From positions 2,282,641 to 2,346,640 of the forward strand of contig CP022585.1 in NCBI GenBank assembly GCA_002243285.1: DNA of 64,000 bases. The letters run 5' to 3'. Each line of letters begins with the position of its first letter. The stretch's first letter is position 1. Below the pieces are notes generated by a model that was given only the letters and a program-made list of their open reading frames with translations, was not told the DNA's origin and did not search any database. Made by a program: the position numbers and the translations under genes. Below are positions 19,293 through 28,177 of this stretch, in pieces. The DNA comes from Candidatus Fluviicola riflensis. Its GTDB lineage: Bacteria > Bacteroidota > Bacteroidia > Flavobacteriales_D > Crocinitomicaceae.

Positions 19293-21812
19293 TTAAGGGT
19301 TAACGATGGTATCAAGTAAGGTCCACAACTCATCGAAATTGAAAGTCACCGAATAATCCCGGTGTAAATTACGATGTGCAAGTGCTGATGCACCCTGGTC
19401 AAGTCCGGCAAATTCCTGGTGAACCCAAATAAGCTGTGCATTGTAATGAGGATTTCCTACCTCCTGGTTAATCAGTGCATTTCTTAAATGCTGCCGCATC
19501 CATAAAATCGGTTTCGGCTTCCCTGCTTCAAGTTCGGCAACTTTATCTTCCAGAACACGATTCGCATCAACAATGGCCGCATTGCGCGCTGGCATACTAT
19601 TCTTGTGCATATCAAGATGCCGCAGGTAAGGCCCAACGTGGTTGATCAGATCATAAGCGGTGACATCATGTGCTATCAGGTGATCTCTTAACTGAGTAAA
19701 TGATTGACCAACCCTGTTGGTATTGAAAGGATGAGAGGCATCTCTGAAATTGTTTGCTGCTGCCCCGCCATTGTTAAAGTAAAAATTGACTGCAGTGGTA
19801 ATCGTTGCGACATCGTCGTCGTGAAACTCCCCTTCCCACCCCGGTACATTGCGTGTTTCTTCGTCCGTTCTTCCATGATCAATGAACGCGCGTCCGTATC
19901 TTTCACGATAACCATTTTCAAGTTTTAAACCTCTGTCCCATCCTTTGGAAGTTGCCAGGTCGGGTAATTGTCCGTCAGCCAATCCCTTGTTTGGTCCGAT
20001 ATCGAGTGAAAGTACTTTTATACCTGCAAAAACCATTTGGTCGATCACACCACTTCGCATTCCTACAGCACCGACTATATTGAAATTGGTATTTAAAAAC
20101 CGCAGAATCGATGCCTGTTTCAAACGGGACCCCTGCATTGAAGGCCAGGTCCAGTAATTCAATAAATTAGGACCGTTAGCCATTTCAGCCGGTTCTTCAC
20201 CCATCGGTACAGGAATCACGTTGTCTCCGAAAACGCCTCCAATCAACGAAATAATCTGTCTCACTCCTATTGTTCCTGTATCCAAAGCCGGAGCATTGGC
20301 ACCCGGCCTGTTGCTATGCCCCGTTGCCCTGAAGTTGACCAATATATAGCGATCGTGCATATTCATATTTCCACGAGTTTCCAGATCAGTCAAAAATTCA
20401 CCGGCTTCTTCATCCGTATAAGGCGCAAAATTTTGCGCCAATTTTTCCTGCCTGAACTGCCGGAGAATCGTTTCCGCCCTCGCAAAACCAGCAGGATTAT
20501 TGCCTCTAAGTTGCCCCAGCGCTATTTTTACAGAATTAACGGGCATAAGATCCACATCATAAAAATTGTCGTGTCTTCCCTCATTCAGGATGTGTTCCAA
20601 ACGTGCTGTGAGCCTATAATCTGCCAGTATTTCTTCGATATTCTGGAATATAGAAGCCGTCAGATAACGCTCTATTTCAGCAGTAGCCCACGTTTCTGTT
20701 TGATTGAACCCTGCAGGGGGATTTTGTTTGTCGGTTGCAAAAACCTTATCACGGTCATTGATTAGTGAAGCGACCATTCTTGCCTGTGATCTTGAAACAG
20801 GGTTCACTCCCCAGATGAGTAATCTGAATCTCGGATTGGTACCCAAAACGGCGCGGATGTGATACATGTCACCCGTATTAATTGCCCGCATGACAACCGT
20901 ATCGACTGGCCTTAGATTCGCGAAATTATTATCGGAATAAATCATTTCTGCACCTTCAACCTCTATCTCTGCTTTAGCCCGCTCGGCTCGTTGAAGTATA
21001 AAATCAACCAAGGTGGGATCATCTTGTTCTATCGAATCAGCGTTTAACAATACTAGCTCGGCAACTCTCCACAGCGCGGGAAAGTTGTGCACTGCAGCTT
21101 CTTCAACCCAGGCACGCAAATTAATTACATCCAGAGCGATGGCAGTATCAAAATTCAGGTTTCCTACCCTCCCCTGAAAAGATGGTCCGGCAACAAGCGC
21201 ATACCGCTGAACTGGGGTGTTTTCAGATAATACACGCTGTATTAGACCAGTCGGTGAATCGTATTCTTTCGTTTTCATCTGCAAAGCCATCGCACCCATT
21301 TCATCCGCTTCTTTTTCCAATCCAGCATCGTCATTGATCGCAACTTTGCCTTTCAGTTGCATGGTCGGTTTTACTCTCCCCTGCTTTTGCTGCACAACGT
21401 GCCAGGCTTCATGCGGAAGGTGTTTTTCCTGTCCGGCTGCCAAGTGAATATTTGTTCCCTGTGCATAAGCGTGCGCGTTCAATTGCGCAGGTTGGGCCGA
21501 ATTGTAATGTACTTTCACATCATCCATCGAATAACCCGAAAGGTTTTCAATTCCTGATTTCAGGTTGTCGGGCAATCCGGTGGCATTGGCCTGACGCTGG
21601 AAAACAGCATTGTCAGCCATGGTTTGGTAAGCTTTCAGTTGGGTTATACGTTGGCTTTTATCGGCATAAGTTTTTAACTGCTGATGTTTTTCAACAGCAG
21701 GTCCGTCAATGCTTCCGCCATTTATTTCGGTTGTCGAGGTTTGTTTCTGAGAACTCGCAGCTATTTGCGGTGAATCCGTCTTCGCAATTCTGTCTGTGCG
21801 TATTCCCATCAT
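19293..21812 (-). CDS. DUF4157 cargo protein 2 (large)
   Basis: This 839-residue protein starts MMGIRTDR (the second Met at 21809 is also possible). The DUF4157 leader covers about 40-180 with HEAWH at 134-138 and the same [11 protein letters not shown] and [15 protein letters not shown] blocks as its neighbours. The remaining 650 residues are a separate, unrecognised region. A Rossmann-like stretch ([65 protein letters not shown]) recalls the C-terminal donor site of GT-B glycosyltransferases. This is an inference only. It overlaps nothing and sits 5 bp downstream of cargo 3. Confidence 0.72.
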   Translation of the reverse strand: MMGIRTDRIAKTDSPQIAASSQKQTSTTEINGGSIDGPAVEKHQQLKTYADKSQRITQLKAYQTMADNAVFQRQANATGLPDNLKSGIENLSGYSMDDVKVHYNSAQPAQLNAHAYAQGTNIHLAAGQEKHLPHEAWHVVQQKQGRVKPTMQLKGKVAINDDAGLEKEADEMGAMALQMKTKEYDSPTGLIQRVLSENTPVQRYALVAGPSFQGRVGNLNFDTAIALDVINLRAWVEEAAVHNFPALWRVAELVLLNADSIEQDDPTLVDFILQRAERAKAEIEVEGAEMIYSDNNFANLRPVDTVVMRAINTGDMYHIRAVLGTNPRFRLLIWGVNPVSRSQARMVASLINDRDKVFATDKQNPPAGFNQTETWATAEIERYLTASIFQNIEEILADYRLTARLEHILNEGRHDNFYDVDLMPVNSVKIALGQLRGNNPAGFARAETILRQFRQEKLAQNFAPYTDEEAGEFLTDLETRGNMNMHDRYILVNFRATGHSNRPGANAPALDTGTIGVRQIISLIGGVFGDNVIPVPMGEEPAEMANGPNLLNYWTWPSMQGSRLKQASILRFLNTNFNIVGAVGMRSGVIDQMVFAGIKVLSLDIGPNKGLADGQLPDLATSKGWDRGLKLENGYRERYGRAFIDHGRTDEETRNVPGWEGEFHDDDVATITTAVNFYFNNGGAAANNFRDASHPFNTNRVGQSFTQLRDHLIAHDVTAYDLINHVGPYLRHLDMHKNSMPARNAAIVDANRVLEDKVAELEAGKPKPILWMRQHLRNALINQEVGNPHYNAQLIWVHQEFAGLDQGASALAHRNLHRDYSVTFNFDELWTLLDTIVNP

Positions 21813-21817
21813 TTCAG

Positions 21818-23383
21818 TTACCCGTTAATTTTCTTTTCCAGTTTCACTTTCGCAATAAAAGCACCCAATGATATAGATAGCGAAACCCAATTTTCTTTTG
21901 GTCTGTTTTGTGGGATCCATGGATGATTTCCACGTTGAGGAAGCACAACCTGTGTGAACACTTCACCATAAACATCACTAAGGGCCACGAAATGTTTTTC
22001 CGGTTCCATTCGGCCATCGTCAGAAGCAACTATCCGAGCAATATCTACCAGGTACAGATGTATCAGGTCTTCGCACTTGGCACGTTTTTCCTGATTAGTA
22101 CCCGGCCCGTTCCAAACTTCATCACCGATTGCCAACACTGTTTCGAAATATATATTGGCCCGGGTGGGCAGATTTTGTCCGCCAACTACATAAGGAGTAC
22201 GCAATATGTCCGACACCATCACATGATCGTGTTGTCGGTTCCCATCCCGATAAGGTGTGACTCCGTTTACTTGTGGCGCCCAGTTATCAAATTCATAGCC
22301 GCCACTTGGTGTATTGCCCAGATTTTGTTTGCGGGGAGTAATGATAGGCGCGAATACATTCACATTCTGGTCCTGAACTCCTCTAAATTCAGATGGAATA
22401 TTGTGCACACCTATTTCATGTGCCAGCATCCCAAGGAGCTCTCCTTCAGTCGCTTTTTGGGCAAATGCCCGTTGAATCGTCACCTGAATCGACGGATGAA
22501 AAGGTGGTGGATTCTGTACAGTGGTCGTTTGTGCAGGATTATCCCCTACAATAGTACTGATTCCACCTCCATCAGTAGGGCCACCTTCCTGCTCAATCGA
22601 AATAATAAGCCTGTGTATATCAATGTTTTGATCATGATCAAGCATTGCAACCAAAATAGCCATAGCACTATCCAGTCGGGCCCTGGCATTTTGAGAAAGC
22701 GGCGGAACACTTCGATCATTGATGATAACCTGTCCTGCCTGACTGTGAACGGTACGCTGAACAATTCCTGCGTTTCCCGGAAGAATTTCCTTTTGTTGTT
22801 GTACCCCTGTTGACGGCGAAGAATTGTTTTCGGACGTGTTCGTTGCTCCCGCGGATGAATTAAGCGCTTTCGCACCCATTACATCGGCTTCACGCTCCAG
22901 ACTCGTATCGTCGTTGATCGCGACTTTTCCCTTGAGTTGTTTGGTCGCCTGAACGCGCCCTTGTTTCTGCTGAACAACGTGCCAGGCTTCATGCGCGAGG
23001 TGTTTTTCCTGTCCGGGAGCCAGGTGAATTTCCGAACCTTGTGCGTAAGCATGTGCGTTCAATTGCGTTGGTTTATCAGAATTGTAATGCACTTTCACGT
23101 CATTCATAGAATAGCCCGAAAGGTTTTCAATGCCCGATTTCAGATTATCAGGCAACCCCGTATTGTTGGCAAAACGCTGAACGGGCGCAGTATCAGCCAA
23201 TTGCTGCATGGCTTTCAACTGTGTTACTTTTTGACTGGAATTTGCCCAATCGCTGTAGTCCTGCAATTGATTTACATGCGGATTCCGATCCGGGAAATGC
23301 TTATTGTTATTGTGTCCACGGTGCGAATCTATCTGCTGTTTCGACGATTCATATTGCCATTCTTTTTCCTGGTAAGTCTGCAT
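21818..23383 (-). CDS. DUF4157 cargo protein 3 with HExxxH motif
   Basis: This 521-residue protein is the first cargo after the AAA+ ATPase gene (19-bp gap). The N-terminal 45 residues (His/Asn/Lys-rich) differ from the MGI-type start of the other two. The leader (about 45-175) includes [31 protein letters not shown] and HEAWH at 131-135. The C-terminal part contains LLGMLAHEIGVHNIP (His322, Glu323, His327), a possible second metal-binding motif with three rather than two residues between Glu and His. A later Asp/His-rich segment follows. A metallopeptidase-like toxin is inferred, not shown. Confidence 0.72.
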   Translation of the reverse strand: MQTYQEKEWQYESSKQQIDSHRGHNNNKHFPDRNPHVNQLQDYSDWANSSQKVTQLKAMQQLADTAPVQRFANNTGLPDNLKSGIENLSGYSMNDVKVHYNSDKPTQLNAHAYAQGSEIHLAPGQEKHLAHEAWHVVQQKQGRVQATKQLKGKVAINDDTSLEREADVMGAKALNSSAGATNTSENNSSPSTGVQQQKEILPGNAGIVQRTVHSQAGQVIINDRSVPPLSQNARARLDSAMAILVAMLDHDQNIDIHRLIISIEQEGGPTDGGGISTIVGDNPAQTTTVQNPPPFHPSIQVTIQRAFAQKATEGELLGMLAHEIGVHNIPSEFRGVQDQNVNVFAPIITPRKQNLGNTPSGGYEFDNWAPQVNGVTPYRDGNRQHDHVMVSDILRTPYVVGGQNLPTRANIYFETVLAIGDEVWNGPGTNQEKRAKCEDLIHLYLVDIARIVASDDGRMEPEKHFVALSDVYGEVFTQVVLPQRGNHPWIPQNRPKENWVSLSISLGAFIAKVKLEKKING

Positions 23384-23402
23384 GGCGCGTTCATTTTAAG
23401 TG

Positions 23403-24800
23403 TCAAATAAATAAAATGCCTTCTTTCTGTAATTCTCTTCTTATTCCGATTTCGAGTTCCGATTGAGAAACTACATTGTCTCCTTTTTTAATCGCTTTCA
23501 GCGTAGCGTAACGAATTACATTCATGATCACACCTCCTGCTATCTCGTATTTTTCGGCAATTAAGCGTAAATCGACAGCCGGATCGAGTGGTACATCTTC
23601 TGCAAACGCCTGCTGCCACAACGCCAAACGTTCTTCAGGGCCTGGCATCGCAAAATGAATGACGGATTGAAAACGACGCGTAAATGCCTGATCGATGTTG
23701 TCTTTGAGATTGGATGCCAAGATGACAATTCCGTTGTGATCCTCAATGCGTTGCAGCAAATAAGCAACTTCTTGATTGGCAAAGCGATCATGTGAACTGC
23801 TTACTTCAGTACGTTTTCCGAAAAGAGCATCTGCTTCGTCAAAAAACAAGATCCATTGTTTGCTGTCGGCCAGGTCGAACACCTTGGAAAGATTTTTTTC
23901 GGTTTCGCCAATGAATTTTGATACCATCATGGATAAATCGATCTTGTAAACATCGTGTCCGGTACTTTTTCCGATCAAGGCTGCGGTGAGTGTTTTTCCA
24001 GTCCCCGGCGGGCCATAAAACAACGATTTGTAGCCCGGTTTCAACCGTTTACCTAAACCTCCGCTTTGCAGCAATGTATTTCCGTGTTCGATCCAGTCAC
24101 TGATTTCCGATAAACTTTCGCGGGTTTCATTGCGCAAAACCACATCTTCCCAGTCAAGTTTGGTGTGAATGATCTTCGCCGGAAAATCGTCGTTGAATTC
24201 AGGTTGTTGTTGCTTCCCGGTGAGAAAATAATGTAACAAATCGCGGTCGATTGACAACTTTCCGCTCATAACGGGTTCCAAACGGCCGGCAGGTTCCACA
24301 CGCGCTATTTTTTTAGCAATAAGGCTTCCTTCATTTGTGAGCAACGGGTAAAACGAAAAACGATCTTCCAAAGAGGTTCCGCTGAGCAAAAATAAAGCTG
24401 TTTCGCCGGTTGGAATAAATGCAATTGTGTTGTCGGTTGTTCCTCCGAATTCTGTGAAACGTTTATCGGAAACGCTGTTCCGGATGGTGAATACATCCAG
24501 TAATTCGGGCTTAATATGCGGCGTCAATGCCAATAAAACAATTAAGCGTTCTGGTATAGTGATTGCCCGATCACGTATTGTCTGTGCGTAAAACGATTCT
24601 GATTCCGATAAATCAGGTGGAGGAATGATCGCTAGAATGTCTCCCACCGGCTCCTGCCCCAGGTGATCGCGCAAACGAAGATCGATTATCTGCGTTAGCC
24701 ATTCCATTTCACGCGCCAGGCAGGCACCATTTTCAGTTAGTGGCGAATTAATAACAGCCAACTCTTCCTTCACTTCCATATTCTTTGTGCGTGTTACCAT
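23403..24800 (-). CDS. eCIS AAA+ ATPase (Afp15-like)
   Basis: An N-terminal eCIS-specific region of about 220 residues precedes one AAA+ module with Walker A GPPGTGKT (263-270), Walker B ILFFDEADALF (317-327), and FTRRFQ arginine-finger and sensor residues. In Afp and PVC the ATPase Afp15 is needed for assembly. The ATG at 24800 overlaps the tape-measure stop by 7 bp (ATGGTAA), which is the likely start; the frame extends 18 codons upstream to 24854 without family support. It stands between the tape measure and the cargo genes, as in other eCIS loci. Confidence 0.88.
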   Translation of the reverse strand: MVTRTKNMEVKEELAVINSPLTENGACLAREMEWLTQIIDLRLRDHLGQEPVGDILAIIPPPDLSESESFYAQTIRDRAITIPERLIVLLALTPHIKPELLDVFTIRNSVSDKRFTEFGGTTDNTIAFIPTGETALFLLSGTSLEDRFSFYPLLTNEGSLIAKKIARVEPAGRLEPVMSGKLSIDRDLLHYFLTGKQQQPEFNDDFPAKIIHTKLDWEDVVLRNETRESLSEISDWIEHGNTLLQSGGLGKRLKPGYKSLFYGPPGTGKTLTAALIGKSTGHDVYKIDLSMMVSKFIGETEKNLSKVFDLADSKQWILFFDEADALFGKRTEVSSSHDRFANQEVAYLLQRIEDHNGIVILASNLKDNIDQAFTRRFQSVIHFAMPGPEERLALWQQAFAEDVPLDPAVDLRLIAEKYEIAGGVIMNVIRYATLKAIKKGDNVVSQSELEIGIRRELQKEGILFI

Positions 24801-26875
24801 TCTACAACTAATAAGTGTTCGAGCCACGGCAAACGAATCAACTGAATCGGCCATGGCAATTTGTCTAATAAAATATCATACGTTTCGCGCTTTACCTGCA
24901 ACAACCATTGTCCGTCGCGGGCAGAAAGCGCTCCTTCGCGTTGGAGGTAGGCCTTGCGTAGATTCTCAACCGACAAATTTTTCCATGCGGGTACATGTTC
25001 GATGACTGCACTCAAGAGTTCATTCATGAGCAATTGTTGTTCGTTGGTGATCAATTCAGGTGCATGAACGGGGGCTTCGGGCTGCAAACCAACCATCACT
25101 TTATTGAGTGGAATATGTGGTTCGAACAGTTCGTGCTGAGGCCCCATGACCAATTGCTGTAACAACCAGCAAGCCTGTTCCTGCGTATGTTTGTTGATGA
25201 ATTTTGATTCTGTGAGCAAACCGTTTTTTTCAAAATAACGTTCCAGAAACGGCCAAAGCAATACCATTCCAGCGTTCCGCACGTATAATTTTTCTGATTC
25301 GCTAAACGGATCGATCACAAGCTGAATCGGTGGGATATGCTCCGGTTCAACGACCAAATTATCATTCGTTGCCGGTTTAGAAGCATACGTTTCCTGTAGT
25401 TTTAGCAGCAATGAGATCAGGGAATCGGTGTCTTTTTTTTCATTTGGTGGCACTTCCTTTGCAATAGCTTCCGCTACAAATTCAGGATTTTCAGCGATAC
25501 TGCCAGCATCAGGAAAACCTTCCTGTTCCGTCTGTTTCGTTGAGCTTCCTTCAGATAAAAATGAAGAAAACCAGGCATCTGCTTCGTGATGATTATCGAA
25601 ACGGACGGTTAACTGTTCCAACTGCATCCAGTCAGGATGAGTTTTACTGAGTCGAAATAACCTGTCAATTGTAACGAGTAACCTGCTGCGAACAACAGAT
25701 TTGACGATTGAAGATTCCAATGTTTCGGTTTGACTGAAAACAGCATGAATCAATGTTTCCGGGACAATGATCATTCCCTGCTCGAGAAAACGAACGTCCT
25801 GGAACAGTGCTTCCCAAAATACCAGGCGACTGCTTTCGGATGAAAATAGCTTCGCTGTAAGAATGTCCACTAATTGTCTGACCGAATCAACATCGGATGA
25901 TTGACTTTGCGGCAACAACAATTCCAATAATTTCAATAAGTAATGATCAGAAAATACAGTGACAAGCCTTTTCCGCGTGGCTTTATGTGTGAGCCAGGTT
26001 TGCAAATCTGCTTTCAGTGTTTCGGGATGATGATGTATTAATGTAACTATCGCCTGCTCCAGCTGTGATTTGGAACTGTTTTTCGCCCACCACGGAAACA
26101 AGCCTGTTTGCAAAAAGTAATGTAGGATATTGCTATTTGACCGAAGAATCGATTCACTAACCTGTTTATCTGATTCATGTAATCGCAAGAGTGCTTCTTC
26201 CTGTTCATCATTAATACTTTCCGGCAACGGTTCAATTAAATCCTGATTCAGTTCGTCCGGCCGAACATAGTTGATTTCTATATGAGTCGGTTCTATTGTT
26301 TCCAACTCGTCCTCTTCCCATTCATCCTCTTCATCAGAATTCTGAATGTACTCATCATCCGTTTGATTTTGCTGTTCGAAGAAACGGATCAATTCTTCAC
26401 GCCGTTTTTCAGCTTCCGAATCTTCTTCAGATACGCGGTTTGCCGTCGTATTTCTTATGGTTTCATCGGGCTGATTCTTTTCGAAAAAAGCTGTTAATTC
26501 GTTGAGTTTTACTTCCGCTGAATCGGATTGATTACCTGAATTACTTATGCCCAACTGCATCGCCAATTCATCGGGATCATCAAAAACGGGAGTTCCGCAC
26601 AATCGCTCCAGTTGTTCATCCAACGCATCGGCAATTTTATTGATTAACTCAATTTCCAAATCGGCAAGGGAAATTTCTCCCAAATCGAGTTCCAGCCGAT
26701 CAATCCGATCAATTTCATCCGGATTGCTGTAAGCACTGAAAAAACGATCATACATGGGCAGCACTGTCTTGTTGAACAAAGCAACTATTTCCTGCTGAAT
26801 AGCTTCGGTTTCCGATTCATCAGCAAATTCCAATTCCAACACTTGTTGCCGGATGATATGTTGCTGCCCGCTCAA
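24794..26875 (-). CDS. eCIS tape measure protein (Afp14-like)
   Basis: This 693-residue acidic, mostly helical protein starts with the eCIS tape-measure N-terminus (QHIIRQQVLELEF...DRIDRLELDLGEIS). A long linker rich in E/D and Q follows. It ends with the family's characteristic C-terminus (LLQVKRETYDILLDKLPWPIQLIRLPWLEHLLVVEW region). In the particle it should fix tube length. The gene overlaps the AAA+ ATPase start by 7 bp and is 1 bp after the Ig-like repeat gene. Confidence 0.88.
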   Translation of the reverse strand: MSGQQHIIRQQVLELEFADESETEAIQQEIVALFNKTVLPMYDRFFSAYSNPDEIDRIDRLELDLGEISLADLEIELINKIADALDEQLERLCGTPVFDDPDELAMQLGISNSGNQSDSAEVKLNELTAFFEKNQPDETIRNTTANRVSEEDSEAEKRREELIRFFEQQNQTDDEYIQNSDEEDEWEEDELETIEPTHIEINYVRPDELNQDLIEPLPESINDEQEEALLRLHESDKQVSESILRSNSNILHYFLQTGLFPWWAKNSSKSQLEQAIVTLIHHHPETLKADLQTWLTHKATRKRLVTVFSDHYLLKLLELLLPQSQSSDVDSVRQLVDILTAKLFSSESSRLVFWEALFQDVRFLEQGMIIVPETLIHAVFSQTETLESSIVKSVVRSRLLVTIDRLFRLSKTHPDWMQLEQLTVRFDNHHEADAWFSSFLSEGSSTKQTEQEGFPDAGSIAENPEFVAEAIAKEVPPNEKKDTDSLISLLLKLQETYASKPATNDNLVVEPEHIPPIQLVIDPFSESEKLYVRNAGMVLLWPFLERYFEKNGLLTESKFINKHTQEQACWLLQQLVMGPQHELFEPHIPLNKVMVGLQPEAPVHAPELITNEQQLLMNELLSAVIEHVPAWKNLSVENLRKAYLQREGALSARDGQWLLQVKRETYDILLDKLPWPIQLIRLPWLEHLLVVEW

Positions 26876-26876
26876 C

Positions 26877-28172
26877 TCAGCCTATTTTTAGTGTAATCAC
26901 TTTTGTTAACTGCACTGCTAGTTGAGTCGTAGCTTTTACGGCATACACATTAAATGTTGTTTCCTCACTAACCGGTCCAGTGGCCAGGAAAACGGTATCA
27001 TCCGGAGCGGTATCAACGGCAAATTCAACCCCGATACGCGCCCTTCCAATTCCGTAGTTTTTGTGGTAATAACGTCTCCACCCCACTTCGGCATTGTTAG
27101 CGTTATTGCGGAGTTGGTAATAAACTCCACGCTGCGGTGGTAATACTTCAATGGTCCCGGTATCTCCGGCAGCGCTGATCGGATCGGTAACAACAAGTCC
27201 TCTTGACGGATCAGGCCGCACCGGAATGGTGATCACAGCTGTCAATTCGCGTTGAAGTCCCGAATCGCGTTTGGTTGCCAGAATCCCGACGGTCAAATCT
27301 TCGGTCAGTTTGGTTGTCTTGAGACTCAACGGTGTTGCGTCGGCTTTTCCTTTGCCCGATTTACCGATTGCGGTATTTAGCAAGACTGATTTATCGACTG
27401 AATCATCGTCGATGTCTTTAAAAATCAATTGATAATCGGTAGAAGCTTGTGTCGCGTTCAGAAGCAATTCAGCAACTGCATTGTAATTGGTACCTTCAAC
27501 TACCGCATTGAGCGTAACGGGGACGGCTGTATCCGGGAAAACCTTAACGGTTGGTTTTGTAACCAATGTACCGCCTTCATCGGTTTTCTTGTTGACTACT
27601 TTGACGTTTAACACAGTATCTTCAGTAAACGGCAGCGTTGGAATACTCAAATCTCCGCCGTCTTTTGAATACATGTTTTCGCTCAAAGCATTTCCTTTGG
27701 TATCGAAAACCTGGTAATAGTTGTTGCTTTGTGTCTCCTGTAAAAACACGGTAACCGGTTGGTTGTATTCCGGTGTTTCAGGAATAAGTGTGAGCGGAAT
27801 ATCTTCATCGACCGTAACTTTGATGGTTACTGTTTTTAGCAACTGTTTTTGAAGTAGTGTTTGGGTTTTTACAGCCGTCACACTGAATGTATAATCTTCC
27901 CTTGAAAGGATTTTGGTATCGATAATAACCTGCTGATCAACCCGTTTCTGAGAACTGGCCATTTTCGCGCCGGTCTCGTCATACAGCGTGTAGTCAACGT
28001 TTGACTGCGTCGGGTCAATTGTCAATTTGCCTTTGTTTTCGTACATCACGACCTTATTTTGAGGTGTAATGGGCAAATCGGGCAACGGATAATTGGAACA
28101 CAACGGAAACAAAACCTGGTCCATCAGACTATCTCTGGCTATGCGCAACTGAAATCGATGAGTATCTTCCAT
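26877..28172 (-). CDS. Ig-like repeat protein of the eCIS locus
   Basis: This 431-residue all-beta protein is of unknown role. By eye it contains about four related modules of 80-100 residues, each with a YxLxD strand: near 60 (VDYTLYDETG), near 155 (NNYYQVFDTKG), near 245 (TDYQLIFKD) and near 345 (VYYQLRNNA), separated by linkers with IPE/PDTAVPV-type turns. No homologue with a fixed name is recalled. Between the second baseplate gene and the tape measure, it may be a structural adaptor or cap-type component; this is inference from position. Confidence 0.6.
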   Translation of the reverse strand: MEDTHRFQLRIARDSLMDQVLFPLCSNYPLPDLPITPQNKVVMYENKGKLTIDPTQSNVDYTLYDETGAKMASSQKRVDQQVIIDTKILSREDYTFSVTAVKTQTLLQKQLLKTVTIKVTVDEDIPLTLIPETPEYNQPVTVFLQETQSNNYYQVFDTKGNALSENMYSKDGGDLSIPTLPFTEDTVLNVKVVNKKTDEGGTLVTKPTVKVFPDTAVPVTLNAVVEGTNYNAVAELLLNATQASTDYQLIFKDIDDDSVDKSVLLNTAIGKSGKGKADATPLSLKTTKLTEDLTVGILATKRDSGLQRELTAVITIPVRPDPSRGLVVTDPISAAGDTGTIEVLPPQRGVYYQLRNNANNAEVGWRRYYHKNYGIGRARIGVEFAVDTAPDDTVFLATGPVSEETTFNVYAVKATTQLAVQLTKVITLKIG

Positions 28173-28177
28173 GTTTA

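Noticed and set aside
21908..22813. Long plus-strand frame (301 codons) opposite cargo 3
   Set aside because: It runs antisense to a well-supported DUF4157 gene, has Cys/His/Tyr-rich composition unlike a real protein, and has no motif.
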